Shown: positions 29,364 to 38,735, counted from the stretch's first letter. The stretch is DNA of 64,000 nt from Sphaerisporangium sp040683095 (GCF_040683095.1 NZ_JBFBCI010000021.1:1-64000), one strand, 5' to 3'. Numbers and translations: made by a program. Notes: a model not told the origin generated them from the letters alone.

Positions 29364-30502
29364 GCCGCGCCTCCCGTCCGCACGCGCGGGTCGATCACGG
29401 CGTACAGCAGGTCGGCCGCGATGTTGGCGACGATGACCGCGACCGTGGTCACCAGGAAGGTGCCGCCCATGAGCGCGTAGTCGCGGGCGCCGATGCTGTT
29501 GACGAGCAGGAGCCCGAGCCCGGGATAGTTGAAGATCCGCTCGATGAAGATGGCGCCACCGAACAGCATGCCCAGCGACAGCGCGAGGATCGTGAACAGC
29601 GGCAGGATCGCGTTGCGGGCGATGTACCGGAACAGCACCCAGCGCGACATCCCGCGCAGCTCGGCGGCGAGGATGAAGTCGTCGCCGAGGACGGTCGCCA
29701 CGCTGGACTTCATCGCCAGCACCCAGCCGCCGTAGCTGGCCAGGGCGTACGTCAGCACGGGCAGCGTGGCGTGCTGGATCAGCGAGGCCAGGTACGGACC
29801 GTTCAAACCGGGCGTGAACTCGACGTCCACCGGCCCGCCGGCCGGGAGGATCGGCCACAGCGTCGTGAAGATCGCCAGGACCAGCAGGCCGAGCACGTAC
29901 TGCGGCACGCCGTGCAGCAGCGAGCCGGAGATCGCCAGCGCGTCGCCCAGCTTGCCCGACCGCTTGATGCCCGCGTAGACGCCGAGCGTCACCCCGAGCA
30001 GGAAGCTCAGCAGCGTGCCGCCGAGCACGGGAAGGATGGTCCACGAGGCGGCGTGCCCGATCAGCGTGGTGACCTCGGCGCCGGGCGTGCTGAGCGACTG
30101 GCCGAGGTCCAGGTGCAGCAGCGCCTTCATGTAGTCGACGTACTGCTGCCACAGCGAGCCCGTGGGCAGGAAACCGTACAGGGCGGCGGTCGCGCGCTGC
30201 GCCTGGTCCGGGGACATGCCGCGCTCGATCAGCTTCTCGTACTGGCCGAGGACCGGATTTCCGGGGATGTTGCGGATGATCACGAAGCTGATCGTGGTGA
30301 CCACCCAGATCATGGCGAGCCCGCGCACCAGATGGCCCGCGAAGCGCCGCCGGACCGCGCGGCCCGCGGCCTTCCTGCCGGCCCGGTCGGGCAGGTAGGG
30401 TTCGGGGGCGATCGGCGTGCCCGCCGTGCCGGTCGAGCCTGCATGGCCCGTTCTGTCCCCCTGGTCCGCCCGGGAGGCGTCACGGGTCGCGAAAAGCTTC
30501 AT
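29360..30502 (-). CDS. Peptide ABC transporter permease, DppB/OppB type
   Basis: 380 residues. A long N-terminal cytoplasmic segment of about 45 residues precedes the first span (HLVRGLAMIWVVTTISFVII). The OppB-type NIPGNPVL loop follows, then LLSFLLGVTLGVYAGIKRSG and the EAA-like loop AAELRGMSRWVLFRYIARNA. It forms the membrane channel with the overlapping OppC-type subunit. It follows the binding-protein gene by 3 bases, so the five transporter genes form one tight transcription unit. Confidence 0.93.
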   Translation of the reverse strand: MKLFATRDASRADQGDRTGHAGSTGTAGTPIAPEPYLPDRAGRKAAGRAVRRRFAGHLVRGLAMIWVVTTISFVIIRNIPGNPVLGQYEKLIERGMSPDQAQRATAALYGFLPTGSLWQQYVDYMKALLHLDLGQSLSTPGAEVTTLIGHAASWTILPVLGGTLLSFLLGVTLGVYAGIKRSGKLGDALAISGSLLHGVPQYVLGLLVLAIFTTLWPILPAGGPVDVEFTPGLNGPYLASLIQHATLPVLTYALASYGGWVLAMKSSVATVLGDDFILAAELRGMSRWVLFRYIARNAILPLFTILALSLGMLFGGAIFIERIFNYPGLGLLLVNSIGARDYALMGGTFLVTTVAVIVANIAADLLYAVIDPRVRTGGAA

Positions 30503-30505
30503 AGG

Positions 30506-32287
30506 TTACTTCTTCTCGATCATGCCGAGCTGCATCCACACGCCCGCGGGCAGCCGCAGCGCCTCGCTGCCGGCCGGAGGCCAGCCGGTGTAGCGGGTCG
30601 TGTTGACGAACTGGGTGTTGACGTAGTCGTAGAGCTGGATCACCGGGAGCTGCTGGTTCGTCAGCCCCGCGAGCGTGCCGACGATGCGCTGCTGCTCGTC
30701 CGGCGTGGCCAGGTTCAGGCGGTTGGTGAGTTCGCCGGGGTTCACCCCGGCGACGACCTCGGGGCCGCCCATCCAGTTACCGTCCTTGCCGGGCGGCGAG
30801 TGGCGCAGCCGCCCCGCGAGCAACGACCAGCCGTTGGCCGAGCCGTAGAGGCGCTGGAAGATGTTGTACGGCGACGGGCCGAGCGCCATCAGCCAGAACC
30901 CGATGTCGAGCTTGCCCGACGCCAGCTCGTCCAGGTAGAGCGTGTAGTCGGCCGAGGTGGTCACGCTCGCGTCGATGCCGTGGTCGTTGAGCTGGCTCGC
31001 GATCGACTTGGCCGCCGCCACCCAGTCGGAGAACTCGGCGGGCACGGTGAGGCGCACCTTCCAGGGCTTGCCGTCCGGCATCGCCCACAGGCCGTTCCTC
31101 TTGACCATGCCGGCCGCCTTCAGCTCCTTCGTGGCCTTGGCCGGGTCCATCTTGTACGGGTTCAGCTTCGCGAGCCCGTCGCCGAGCCACGCCTTGGCCG
31201 CGGTGCCGTGGATGCCGGTGGTCGTGACGGACGGCGTGCCCGCCTCGGGCGAGGCGATCTTGGTGAGCTGGGCGCGGTCGATCAGGTAGGCCAGCGCGCG
31301 GCGGACGTGCACGTTGTCGTACGGCTTGTGCGCCTGGTCGAACGCCAGCGACGCCGCCACCGGGGAGTAGCCCTTGCGGATCTCGTTGCCCTTGGTGGCC
31401 TTGATGCGGGCCATGACGGCGGCCGGCACGGCGGTGAACGGCGCGTTGTCCAGCTTGCCGGAGACCAGGTAGTTCCAGATCTGCTCGTTGCCGGTGTAGT
31501 TGAGCACCTTCACCTTGTCGGGCACGATCTTGTGGGCGTCGTAGAAGTGGGGGTTCTTCTTCAGCAGCGCGGCCCCGGGGTTGATCCGCTCCAGCACGAA
31601 CGGGCCCGCCGAGACGTCCTCCGGCGGCGAGAAGCCGATGACCTTCTGCGACAGGCCGGTGATCTGGGCCTTGGCCTTGTCGGCGGCCGGGCCGGTGCCC
31701 CGGGCGGCCTTGAGCGTGGCCCAGAAGCCGGCGGGCAGCAGCGGGCCGTAGACGTGGTCGGGCACGATGACCGTCGACAGGACGTTCCTGAGGAACGCGT
31801 TGCTGCGGTTGGCGCCCTGGGTGATCTTGACGGTCTTGGCGTCGACCACCGTGATGTCGGCCGCGGCCCCGGCGGCGCCCGCGTTCACGGTGTACGCGCT
31901 GCCGCCCTGGGTGTAGGCGAGGCCGATCGACGTGCGGACGTCCGCGCTGGTCACGGGCTTGCCGTCCGACCAGCGGGCCTGCGGGCGCAGGTGGATGACG
32001 ACCTCACCCTGGCCGGGCGTGACCGACCAGCTTCCGGCGAGGCCGGGGTAGAACAGGTCAGGGTTCATCAGATCGTTCTTGGGCCAGCCCAGCGACATCG
32101 CGTCGTAGCCCATGAACGTGCTGCCCTGCGGGTTGAAGGGGTTGATCGGCGCGCTGGCGTCGATCTGCTTCGAACCGTCGATCGTCGTGTATATGCCTCC
32201 AGGCCCGCTGGAGGAGTTCCCCGTGGTGCCGCAGGCGGTGGCTGTCGCGACCACCGCCAGGGCGGCGATCGCTGTGAGTCGCTTCAT
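30506..32287 (-). CDS. Peptide ABC transporter substrate-binding lipoprotein (SBP family 5)
   Basis: 593 residues from ATG 32287 (MKRLTAIAALAVVATATACG), a lipoprotein signal with the lipobox ending at Cys19. GGAG lies upstream. The SBP_bac_5 frame is complete: GQGEVVIHLRPQARWSDGKP, then the TSADV region and PYDNVHVRRALAYLIDRAQL, with a C-terminal LPVIQLYDYVNTQF. It captures peptides or peptide-linked sugars outside the cell for the permeases encoded next. Given murQ at the operon end, muropeptides are a plausible ligand. An earlier in-frame ATG at 32347 lies within the predicted promoter. Confidence 0.93.
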   Translation of the reverse strand: MKRLTAIAALAVVATATACGTTGNSSSGPGGIYTTIDGSKQIDASAPINPFNPQGSTFMGYDAMSLGWPKNDLMNPDLFYPGLAGSWSVTPGQGEVVIHLRPQARWSDGKPVTSADVRTSIGLAYTQGGSAYTVNAGAAGAAADITVVDAKTVKITQGANRSNAFLRNVLSTVIVPDHVYGPLLPAGFWATLKAARGTGPAADKAKAQITGLSQKVIGFSPPEDVSAGPFVLERINPGAALLKKNPHFYDAHKIVPDKVKVLNYTGNEQIWNYLVSGKLDNAPFTAVPAAVMARIKATKGNEIRKGYSPVAASLAFDQAHKPYDNVHVRRALAYLIDRAQLTKIASPEAGTPSVTTTGIHGTAAKAWLGDGLAKLNPYKMDPAKATKELKAAGMVKRNGLWAMPDGKPWKVRLTVPAEFSDWVAAAKSIASQLNDHGIDASVTTSADYTLYLDELASGKLDIGFWLMALGPSPYNIFQRLYGSANGWSLLAGRLRHSPPGKDGNWMGGPEVVAGVNPGELTNRLNLATPDEQQRIVGTLAGLTNQQLPVIQLYDYVNTQFVNTTRYTGWPPAGSEALRLPAGVWMQLGMIEKK

Positions 32288-32317
32288 CAAAAGTGCTCCA
32301 GGTCCCCGATTGCCAGG

Positions 32318-32347
32318 ACCATACGGGCGCCAGGACAGGGTGGTCAA
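32318..32347 (-). promoter_or_regulatory. Predicted sigma-70-type promoter of the peptide transporter operon
   Basis: On the minus strand TTGACC (32347-32342) is followed after 18 bases by TATGGT (32323-32318), a good match to housekeeping -35 and -10 boxes. Transcription would start near 32311, about 24 bases before the ATG of the binding protein. A small palindrome, AGCTTAGCATGAAGCT, lies just upstream near 32363-32378. Confidence 0.55.
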
Positions 32348-32540
32348 TTTTTTCGTTCACACAGCTTAGCATGAAGCTATCTTTTATCTAGTCCTCTACC
32401 TGCGACGATGCCCTCGGACGGCGGGCGACGGCGGGCATGGCGGGCACCGAGACGGGAGCCGCGCGTGACATCGGCCACACCAGCCATGACGGGTCGAAGG
32501 CGTGCGCCGAAGCCCGTGCGCATGCCCGGGGACGCGAAAA

Positions 32541-32563
32541 GGCCCCGGCCGGAGACCGGGGCC
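32541..32563 (-). terminator. Rho-independent-like terminator of the SAV2177-type methyltransferase gene
   Basis: On the minus strand an eight-pair GGCCCCGG/CCGGGGCC stem with a seven-base loop is followed directly by TTTT. It lies 30 bases past the stop codon of the methyltransferase gene. Confidence 0.75.
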
Positions 32564-32592
32564 CGTCGAGAATGTAGGGGGAGCCGGAGGGG

Positions 32593-33399
32593 TCAGACCG
32601 CGCGGCCGAGGCCGCCGACCGCGCCCGCCTCACCTGGCCTGACGAGCGAGAGATGCACGTCCGGACGCCAATCCTGGAGCTCCACGACGCCGGGCTCGAT
32701 CATCTCCAGTCCGTCGAAGAAGGCGCGCACCTGCTCCGCCGACCGGGACTTCGTCCCCGGCACGGTCGTCCGGCTGAACACCTGGTGGCCCTGGCGCTCC
32801 TTCTCGGGGCTCAGGGCGCGGACCGAGCCGTGGGAGATCGCCAGGTGGCCACCGGGCCCGAGCGCGCCCTTCATGGCCGTGACGATGCGCGCGGCCTCGT
32901 CGTCGTCCGGGACGAAGTGCAGCACGCCGACCAGCAGGATCGCCACGGGTCGCGAGAAGTCCAGGTGGGAGCGGATCTCCTTGTGGCCGAGCAGGGCCTC
33001 CGGGTCGCGCATGTCGGCGCCCACGGCGACCACGCGCTCGTTCTCGGCCAGCAGTGCGCGGGCGTGCGACAGGACGATGGGGTCGTTGTCGACGTAGACG
33101 ATGCGGGAGTCGGGGGCGAACTCCTGCGCGACCTGGTGGACGTTGCGCTGCGTCGGCAGCCCGGCGCCGATGTCCAGGAACTGGCGGATGCCCAGGCGGC
33201 TGAGGTACGTCACGGCGCGGACGAGGAACTCGCGGTTCTCGCGGGCGATGTCGCGGATGTTCGGGAGGATCTCGATGATCTTCTCGGCCGCCGCGCGGTC
33301 GGACGCGAAGTTGTCCTTGCCACCGAGGTAGTAGTCGTACATTCTCGCGACGCTCGGCGTGAACGGATCGACTCCCGCTGGTGCCTTCGGCTCACTCAC
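32593..33399 (-). CDS. SAM-dependent methyltransferase, SAV2177/DUF574 family
   Basis: 268 residues from GTG 33399 (VSEPKAPAGVDPFTPSVARM), preceded by GAGGAG. The family marks are ARMYDYYLGGKDNFASDRAA, the SAM-site strand RQFLDIGAGLPTQRNVHQVA, ARIVYVDNDPIVLSHARALL-like segments, and FSRPVAILLVGVLHFVPDDD. This family has dozens of paralogues in actinomycetes and its substrates are mostly unknown. The 97-codon upstream extension of the frame has no signal. A second, truncated member lies at 15277-15610. Confidence 0.9.
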   Translation of the reverse strand: MSEPKAPAGVDPFTPSVARMYDYYLGGKDNFASDRAAAEKIIEILPNIRDIARENREFLVRAVTYLSRLGIRQFLDIGAGLPTQRNVHQVAQEFAPDSRIVYVDNDPIVLSHARALLAENERVVAVGADMRDPEALLGHKEIRSHLDFSRPVAILLVGVLHFVPDDDEAARIVTAMKGALGPGGHLAISHGSVRALSPEKERQGHQVFSRTTVPGTKSRSAEQVRAFFDGLEMIEPGVVELQDWRPDVHLSLVRPGEAGAVGGLGRAV

Positions 33400-33617
33400 G
33401 CCACTCCTCGCACGATGACTTAGTACATCAAGGATCTTAGGGGATTCGGCGGTGGATGTGGATTTCCGACCCCAAACCCGGGATATGTGGCGACCGATGG
33501 GCGAGACGCGACAGAGCGCCCAAGCGTTCCTCGAAGAGGGGGACGGCGTGTGAAAAGCCGGGCATGGCCTGCGGTGATTCCGAGCACCATACGAGGGAAA
33601 TCGGGATAAAGGACGAA

Positions 33618-33650
33618 AGGGCCGCCCCGGGAACGTCCCGGAACGGCCCT
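33618..33650 (-). terminator. Terminator downstream of lysS
   Basis: AGGGCCG pairs with CGGCCCT around an inner CGGGA/TCCCG hairpin. On the minus strand the structure is followed by TTTCGTCCTTT. It begins 12 bases after the lysS stop codon. Confidence 0.7.
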
Positions 33651-33661
33651 CCCGGGCCAAC

Positions 33662-35383
33662 TCAGCCGCCGAGCAGCTTGCGCACACGGTCGGCGCCGGC
33701 CGCCAGCAGCAGCGTCGGCAGGCGCGGGCCGGTGTCCCGCCCGACCAGCAGTGTGTAGAGCAGCGCGAAGAACTCGCGCTGCGCGACCTTGAGCTCGGGC
33801 GTCGGCTTGGCGTCGGGCGTGAGCCCGGCCTGGACCTTCGGCACGCCGTACACCAGCGTCGTCAGCCCGTCCAGCGACCAGTGCTCGTCCAGGCCGTCCA
33901 GCAGCAGGCGCAGCGACTCGCGCTCGCGGTCGCCGAGGGACGCCAGCAGCGCGATGTCCGGCTCCTCGCGCACGCGGGTGCGCTGCTCGGCGGGGACCTG
34001 CGTGGTGACCCACCGCTCGGCGCGGTCGAGCCGGGGCCGGGTCTCGTCCAGGGACGTGATCGGGTGCTCCGGGTCGAGATCGCGCAGGATGCGCAGCGTC
34101 TGCTCGGCGTGGCCGGTGGTCACGTCGACGATCGAGGCCAGCGTGCGGTAGGGCAGCGGCCTCGGCGTCGTGGGCAGCGGGCCCGCGGCGGTCGCCGCCG
34201 CCCGGCCGTACGCGGACAGGTCGGCCGGCAGGGCCGTGCCCTCGTCGACCTTGCGCCGCAGCGTGTCCCACTCGTCGTAGGTGCGCTGGATCTCCTGGTC
34301 GAAGGCGATCTTGAACGACTGGTTCGGCTTGCGCCGCGCGTACAGCCAGCGCAGCAGCGGCGCCTCCATGATGGCCAGGGCGTCGGCCGGGGTCGGCACG
34401 GCGCCCTTGGAGCTGCTCATCTTGGCCATGCCGCTGATGCCGACGAACGCGTACATCGGCCCGATCGGCTGCTCGGCGCCGAAGATCTCCTTGACGATGT
34501 GCCCGCCGACGACGAAGGACGACCCCGGCGAGCTGTGGTCGACGCCGGAGGGCTCGAACACCACGCCCTCGTACGCCCAGCGCATCGGCCAGTCGACCTT
34601 CCACACCAGCTTGCCCCGGTCGAACTCCGAGAGCCGGACGGTCTCGGAGTGGCCGCACACGCAGGTGTAGGACAGTTCGGTGGTCTCGTCGTCGTAGGCG
34701 GTGACCGTGGTCATGTCGCGGTCGCACACCGAGCAGTACGGCTTGTACGGGAAGTAGCCCGCCGCGGCCGTCCCGTCGTCCTCGCTCGCCGCGCCGGAGC
34801 CCTCGGCCGCCGCCTCGGCCGCGGCGGCGTCGGCCTCGTCCAGCCCCTGCTGGGGGGCCTTCTTGGCCTGCTTGCCCTTGGTGCGGTAGCGGTCGAGGAT
34901 CGCGTCGATGCGCGCGCGCTCGCGCATGGCGAGCAAGATCTGCGAGCGGTAGGCACCCGAGGTGTACTGCGCGGTCTGGCTGATGCCTCGGTACTCGACG
35001 CCGAGCTCGGCCAGCGCGGCGATCATCGGCGCCTTGAAGTGCTCGGCCCAGTTCGGGTGCTCACTGCCGGGCGGGGCGGGCACGGAGCTCAGCGGCTTGC
35101 CGATGTGCTCCGACCACGAGGAGTCGACCCCGGCGGGCACCTTGCGGAACCGGTCGAAATCATCCCACGAGATGATGTGCACGACCTCGTGGCCCCGGCG
35201 GCGGATCTCGTCGGCCACCAGGTGAGGCGTCATGACCTCGCGCAGGTTGCCGAGGTGGATCGGGCCCGACGGGCTGAGGCCCGATGCGCAGACGATCGGT
35301 TTGCCGGGAGCGCGGCGCTCCGCCTCGGCAATGACCTCGTCCGCGAATCGTGAGACCCAATCGGCCTCAGGGCTCATAGCCAC
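33662..35383 (-). CDS. lysS: Lysyl-tRNA synthetase, class I
   Basis: About 573 residues. This is the class I form of LysRS (archaeal/actinobacterial type), not the class II enzyme. The Rossmann entry is KPIVCASGLSPSGPIHLGNL, with HLGN as the HIGH motif. KMSSSKG (near residue 322) is the KMSKS motif. A zinc-finger-like segment CSVCDRDMTTVTAY with CVCGHSE lies between them, and a C-terminal alpha-helical anticodon-binding part follows. The frame extends to a GTG at 35392, but AGGAAGG lies only two bases before it. GTG 35383 or ATG 35377 fits the ribosome site better. Confidence 0.94.
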   Translation of the reverse strand: MAMSPEADWVSRFADEVIAEAERRAPGKPIVCASGLSPSGPIHLGNLREVMTPHLVADEIRRRGHEVVHIISWDDFDRFRKVPAGVDSSWSEHIGKPLSSVPAPPGSEHPNWAEHFKAPMIAALAELGVEYRGISQTAQYTSGAYRSQILLAMRERARIDAILDRYRTKGKQAKKAPQQGLDEADAAAAEAAAEGSGAASEDDGTAAAGYFPYKPYCSVCDRDMTTVTAYDDETTELSYTCVCGHSETVRLSEFDRGKLVWKVDWPMRWAYEGVVFEPSGVDHSSPGSSFVVGGHIVKEIFGAEQPIGPMYAFVGISGMAKMSSSKGAVPTPADALAIMEAPLLRWLYARRKPNQSFKIAFDQEIQRTYDEWDTLRRKVDEGTALPADLSAYGRAAATAAGPLPTTPRPLPYRTLASIVDVTTGHAEQTLRILRDLDPEHPITSLDETRPRLDRAERWVTTQVPAEQRTRVREEPDIALLASLGDRERESLRLLLDGLDEHWSLDGLTTLVYGVPKVQAGLTPDAKPTPELKVAQREFFALLYTLLVGRDTGPRLPTLLLAAGADRVRKLLGG

Positions 35384-35506
35384 GATGGGCACATCCTTCC
35401 TAGAAAGCCTGACGCCTCCATTGTCCCGGACCGCCGCAGTGGACCGTGCACCCGCGCCCGGACACGCCGCCGTCCCGGGCGCCTCAGGCAGCGACCGGGA
35501 CGGAAA

Positions 35507-35567
35507 GGCTCAGGCGGCCGCCGGACGGACGGGCTCAGGCGGCCAGGACAGGGCGGGCTCAGGCGGC
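35507..35567. repeat. Three direct copies of GGCTCAGGCGGC
   Basis: Identical 12-base copies at 35507-35518, 35532-35543 and 35556-35567, about 24 bases apart. The last copy spans the stop codon and final codons of the dehydrogenase gene. A looser fourth copy (GCCTCAGGCAGCGACCGGGA) lies near 35481. It looks like local duplication of the gene's 3' end. Confidence 0.6.
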
Positions 35568-36512
35568 GACGGGGCCGGGGACGTAGGAGACGCCGGTGAG
35601 GGTCTCGGCCGTCTGCCACAGGCGCGCGGCCACGGCGTCGTCGTGCGCCCGGCGCGGCATCTTGGCCAGGCCCGGCCTGCCGACCACGCCGAACAGCCCG
35701 CGCGGCCCGTAGTACTGGCCGCCGCGCACGTCCGGGCCGGTGGCCGCGAGGATCGTGGCGAGCGCGCCCTCGGCGGGCGCCATGTTCATGCCGAAGCGCT
35801 CGCCGAGCCTGTTGGCGCCCGGCCCCCGGTTCGTGTCCCGCCCGAGGTTCGGGCCGCTGGCCTGCAGGTTCGTCCTGGTGGAGCCGGGGTGGGAGGCGAT
35901 GCTGGTCACTCCCCACCCTTCGCGCGCGCTCCGCCGCTCCAGTTCCAGGGCGAACAGCAGGTTGGCCAGCTTGGACTGCGCGTACGCCCGCATGGGACGG
36001 TAGTGCCGGTCGCCGTTCAGGTCCCCGAAATCGATCTTGCCGATGTTGGCCAGGGCGCTGCTGACGTGCACGACCCGGGACGACCCGGCCTTGACCAGCA
36101 GCGGGAGCAGCCTGCCGGTGAGCGCGAAGTGGCCGAGGTAGTTGGTCGCGAACTGCAACTCGAAGCCGTCGGGGGTCGCGGTGCGCCCGGGCACGGCCAT
36201 GACGCCCGCGTTGTTGACGAGAATGTCGATCGGCCGCCCGCCGTCGATCATCGCCTGGGCGAAGGCGGCGACCGCGTCGAGGCTGGAGACGTCGAGCCGC
36301 TCGGCCGTGACCTCGCCCTTCGGCCCTCCGGCGCGGATGTCCGCCACCGCGTTCGCGCCCTTGGCGAGGTCTCGCACGGCGAGCACGACGTCGGCACCGG
36401 CGAGGGCGAGGCGGCGGGCCGTCTCCAGCCCGATGCCGCTGTTCGCGCCGGTGACCACGGCCAGCTTCCCCGCCTGGCCTGGAACTTCGATGTCGTACGA
36501 AGCGCTGCCCAT
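35559..36512 (-). CDS. Short-chain dehydrogenase/reductase
   Basis: 317 residues from ATG 36512 (MGSASYDIEVPGQAGK), with GAGGAG six bases upstream. The NADP-binding motif is AVVTGANSGIGLETARRLAL. ILVNNAGVMAVPGR, the catalytic Ser in RVVHVSSALANI and MRAYAQSKLANLLFALELER (YxxxK) complete the active site. This is the classical SDR subgroup related to retinol and protochlorophyllide reductases. A palindrome in its promoter (36537-36547) matches one upstream of the TetR gene at 38.7-39.5 kb, so that regulator is a likely repressor. Confidence 0.92.
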   Translation of the reverse strand: MGSASYDIEVPGQAGKLAVVTGANSGIGLETARRLALAGADVVLAVRDLAKGANAVADIRAGGPKGEVTAERLDVSSLDAVAAFAQAMIDGGRPIDILVNNAGVMAVPGRTATPDGFELQFATNYLGHFALTGRLLPLLVKAGSSRVVHVSSALANIGKIDFGDLNGDRHYRPMRAYAQSKLANLLFALELERRSAREGWGVTSIASHPGSTRTNLQASGPNLGRDTNRGPGANRLGERFGMNMAPAEGALATILAATGPDVRGGQYYGPRGLFGVVGRPGLAKMPRRAHDDAVAARLWQTAETLTGVSYVPGPVAA

Positions 36513-36536
36513 CTTTGGCTCCTCGTCAGCATAAAA

Positions 36537-36547
36537 GACCATTGGTC
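36537..36547. promoter_or_regulatory. Putative TetR operator upstream of the SDR gene
   Basis: GACCATTGGTC is an 11-base palindrome 25 bases upstream of the SDR start codon. The same pattern GACCANTGGTY occurs once upstream of the TetR gene at 39564-39574. A weaker copy, GACCGATGGCC, lies about 25 bases further from the gene. Confidence 0.5.
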
Positions 36548-36713
36548 CGCTATATCCGTCAAGCTATCAGACCGATGGCCTCTTACCAAGCACCCGGTAC
36601 CCCTCCAAGGACCCGAGGCCCCCGCCGGACCGGACTCGGCGAGTGGCGGATTTCTGTCGGTGCGGGCTGGCAAGATCATGCTGCAGGGCCGAAACCGCCG
36701 AAGGGATCGCGCG

Positions 36714-37358
36714 ATGGCCGACGCGACGGCAGCCGATTACGCCTGGTTCGAAGAGAAGTACGGCGACAGCTTATGGACGTCCGGTTTCTGCCTGACGTTC
36801 GTCCGCGACCTCACCCCGGAGGACGCCTTCCGCCGCCTCGCGGTGGCGGGCCGGCCCGCGGACGACCCCGGGAAGACGTCGGACGCCCACCCGATCACCG
36901 CGTACACCGCGATCGGCGGCGCGGTCCTGCTGGAGGACGAAGGCCGCGCGGGCACCCTGGCCGAGGTCACCCGGCGCCTCTCGGCGGGCACGGTGACGGC
37001 GACCGTGTACCTCGACGCCGAGGACGGGCCGCAGTTCCTCTTCGCCGCCGACGGCCACCTCGTCACCGGGTTCGAGCCCGGCCTCCCGGACGGACGCTGG
37101 GGCCCGTCCCCCGACCGGCTCCTCCCCCAGATGCGCGCCGTGGGCCTGCCCACCGGCCACGACGACGCCGATCCCCCTGGTGAGGACACGGCCGTCGGCA
37201 TCACGGCCGACATGGACGACGACACGGCGACCGGCGCGGGCCCGGACACCGCCGTCCTCGCCGCGATGGCCCTCGCCGAGCGCGTCACGGGCGTGCGGCT
37301 GACCTGGCGTCACCTCGCGCGGCCCGCCCTCGCAGGCTCGGCCGCGCACCTCTACTGA
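36714..37358 (+). CDS. DUF6461-like protein
   Basis: 214 residues from ATG 36714 (MADATAADYAWFEEKYGDSL). The N-terminal WTSGFCLTFVRDLTPEDAFR, the VLLEDEGRAGTLAEVTRRLS and the VTATVYLDAEDGPQFLFAAD strands match DUF6461, a family of unknown function common in actinomycetes. The C-terminal LAAMALAERVTGVRLTWRHL is a separate helix. The open frame reaches much further upstream but overlaps the SDR gene there. No operon partner. Confidence 0.7.
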   Translation: MADATAADYAWFEEKYGDSLWTSGFCLTFVRDLTPEDAFRRLAVAGRPADDPGKTSDAHPITAYTAIGGAVLLEDEGRAGTLAEVTRRLSAGTVTATVYLDAEDGPQFLFAADGHLVTGFEPGLPDGRWGPSPDRLLPQMRAVGLPTGHDDADPPGEDTAVGITADMDDDTATGAGPDTAVLAAMALAERVTGVRLTWRHLARPALAGSAAHLY

Positions 37359-37484
37359 GCGACGGTTCCAGGCCTCCCCTGGGCCAAGCCCCCCGGCCAC
37401 CGAACCCTGTCCATCGGGCCACATCGACCGGCCACGAACCCTCGTCAGCACGTCCCGGGGCCCGTCAGGCGTCCCAGTGCGCCG

Positions 37485-37967
37485 TCAGGGGGTCTCGGCG
37501 ATCTCGATCAGCGCGATGCCGGCGAAGGCCGCCGCCAGGACCTCGTTCCCCGAACGGCCGGAGGCGGCGAGCAGGTCCACGATCAGCAGCGGCGCGTGCC
37601 GCGCGACCTCCGCGCCGTCCAGGGTGAACCCCTCGGCCTCCGACTGGTGCAGGCCCAGCGCCCCGGCCACCAGGATCACCACGACGTCGGCCTCGACGCC
37701 GGGGAACCACGCCGCCGACCGCACGGAATGCGCGACCAGATTCCGCACGTCGTCCGCCGTCAGCCCGTCGGGGTGCAGTTCTTCGAGCAGAGACCGCACC
37801 ACCGCGCCCAGCACGTTGCCGACCTGCTCGGAGTCGAGCGCGGCGAGCCGTGCCGCCTCGATCGGGAACGCCTCGGCGTCACGGGACCGGGCGGCCTCGA
37901 CCGCGCCGGTCGCGGCCTCGGCGATGGCCCGCGCGGGCTTGGGCAGGTGACGCCAGGTAACGCTCAT
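37485..37967 (-). CDS. Hypothetical protein, 160 aa
   Basis: From ATG 37967 (MSVTWRHLPKPARAIAEAAT), with GGAG upstream. It is an all-helical protein with a hydrophobic C-terminal half (VEADVVVILVAGALGLHQSE, APLLIVDLLAASGRSGNEVL, AAFAGIALIEIAETP) but no clear membrane span. I do not recognise the family. The upstream 66 codons in frame have no ribosome site. Confidence 0.65.
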   Translation of the reverse strand: MSVTWRHLPKPARAIAEAATGAVEAARSRDAEAFPIEAARLAALDSEQVGNVLGAVVRSLLEELHPDGLTADDVRNLVAHSVRSAAWFPGVEADVVVILVAGALGLHQSEAEGFTLDGAEVARHAPLLIVDLLAASGRSGNEVLAAAFAGIALIEIAETP

Positions 37968-38183
37968 GGCCTCGTTCTCCGGGTGCGGCGACGGGACGAC
38001 GGACGCCAGCATGCCACGCCCGCGCCGCCGCCACGCCCGCCACGACACACGGCCCGCGCCGCCTTCGCGACCGGGCCCGCGCCGTTCAACCAGGGAACGT
38101 GGAGCAACCCCTACGCGTTGGTAGTGTTCATAAACGCGGCGGTGTTCGCGGCCAGTGATCGTCACGATGTGGGAGGGCTCAGC

Positions 38184-38633
38184 ATGACGTCACAATCGGC
38201 CCAGACCACGCCCAAGCTCGACCGTCCCCCGACCCGGGGCACCCGGGTCAGGGGAACCCGGCAGGCTGAGGCGCTGGTGTCGGTGCTGGGCACGTTGTCC
38301 GGGTTCCACAGCGCTCAGGAGATCCACGCCGAGTTGCGCCGCCAAGGCGAGCAGGTCGGCCTGACCACCGTCTACCGGCATCTTCAGGTGCTGAGCGAGA
38401 ACGACATGGTCGACGCGATCCGCGACGAGAGCGGCGAGACGCTGTACCGCCGCTGCGCGACCGGCCGCCATCACCACCACGTGACCTGCCGCTCGTGCGG
38501 GCGCAGCGTCGAGGTCGAGGGCAAGGCCGTCGAGCGGTGGGCCGACCGCGTCGCGGCCGAGGCCGGTTTCGTCGACGTCGACCACACGGTGGAGATCTTC
38601 GGCGTCTGCCCCGACTGCGTCCCGACCCGCTGA
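38184..38633 (+). CDS. zur: Fur-family zinc uptake regulator, Zur type
   Basis: 149 residues from ATG 38184 with GGGAGGG upstream. The N-terminal winged helix is TRQAEALVSVLGTLSGFHSA through VGLTTVYRHLQVLSENDMVD. The C-terminal dimer domain has RRCATGRHHHHVTCRSCGRS and VEIFGVCPDCV, two CxxC pairs that bind structural zinc. VEVEGKAVERWADRVAAEAG is the form seen in actinobacterial Zur rather than FurA. It would repress zinc uptake genes when zinc is sufficient. No znu genes are in the window. Confidence 0.85.
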   Translation: MTSQSAQTTPKLDRPPTRGTRVRGTRQAEALVSVLGTLSGFHSAQEIHAELRRQGEQVGLTTVYRHLQVLSENDMVDAIRDESGETLYRRCATGRHHHHVTCRSCGRSVEVEGKAVERWADRVAAEAGFVDVDHTVEIFGVCPDCVPTR

Positions 38634-38735
38634 CCACCGTTCCCGGCCCGGTGGGCTGCTTCCTCAGCCGCCTGGCACCGGTCCCCGAAACCGCTCGTAC
38701 CCATCTGGACGGCTACGGTCCGACCGGCGGCCTGG

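Noticed and set aside
29364..30152. Upstream part of the open frame containing the second permease
   Set aside because: It overlaps the first permease, whose frame has the real membrane helices. The ATGA overlap at 29360-29363 marks the true start.
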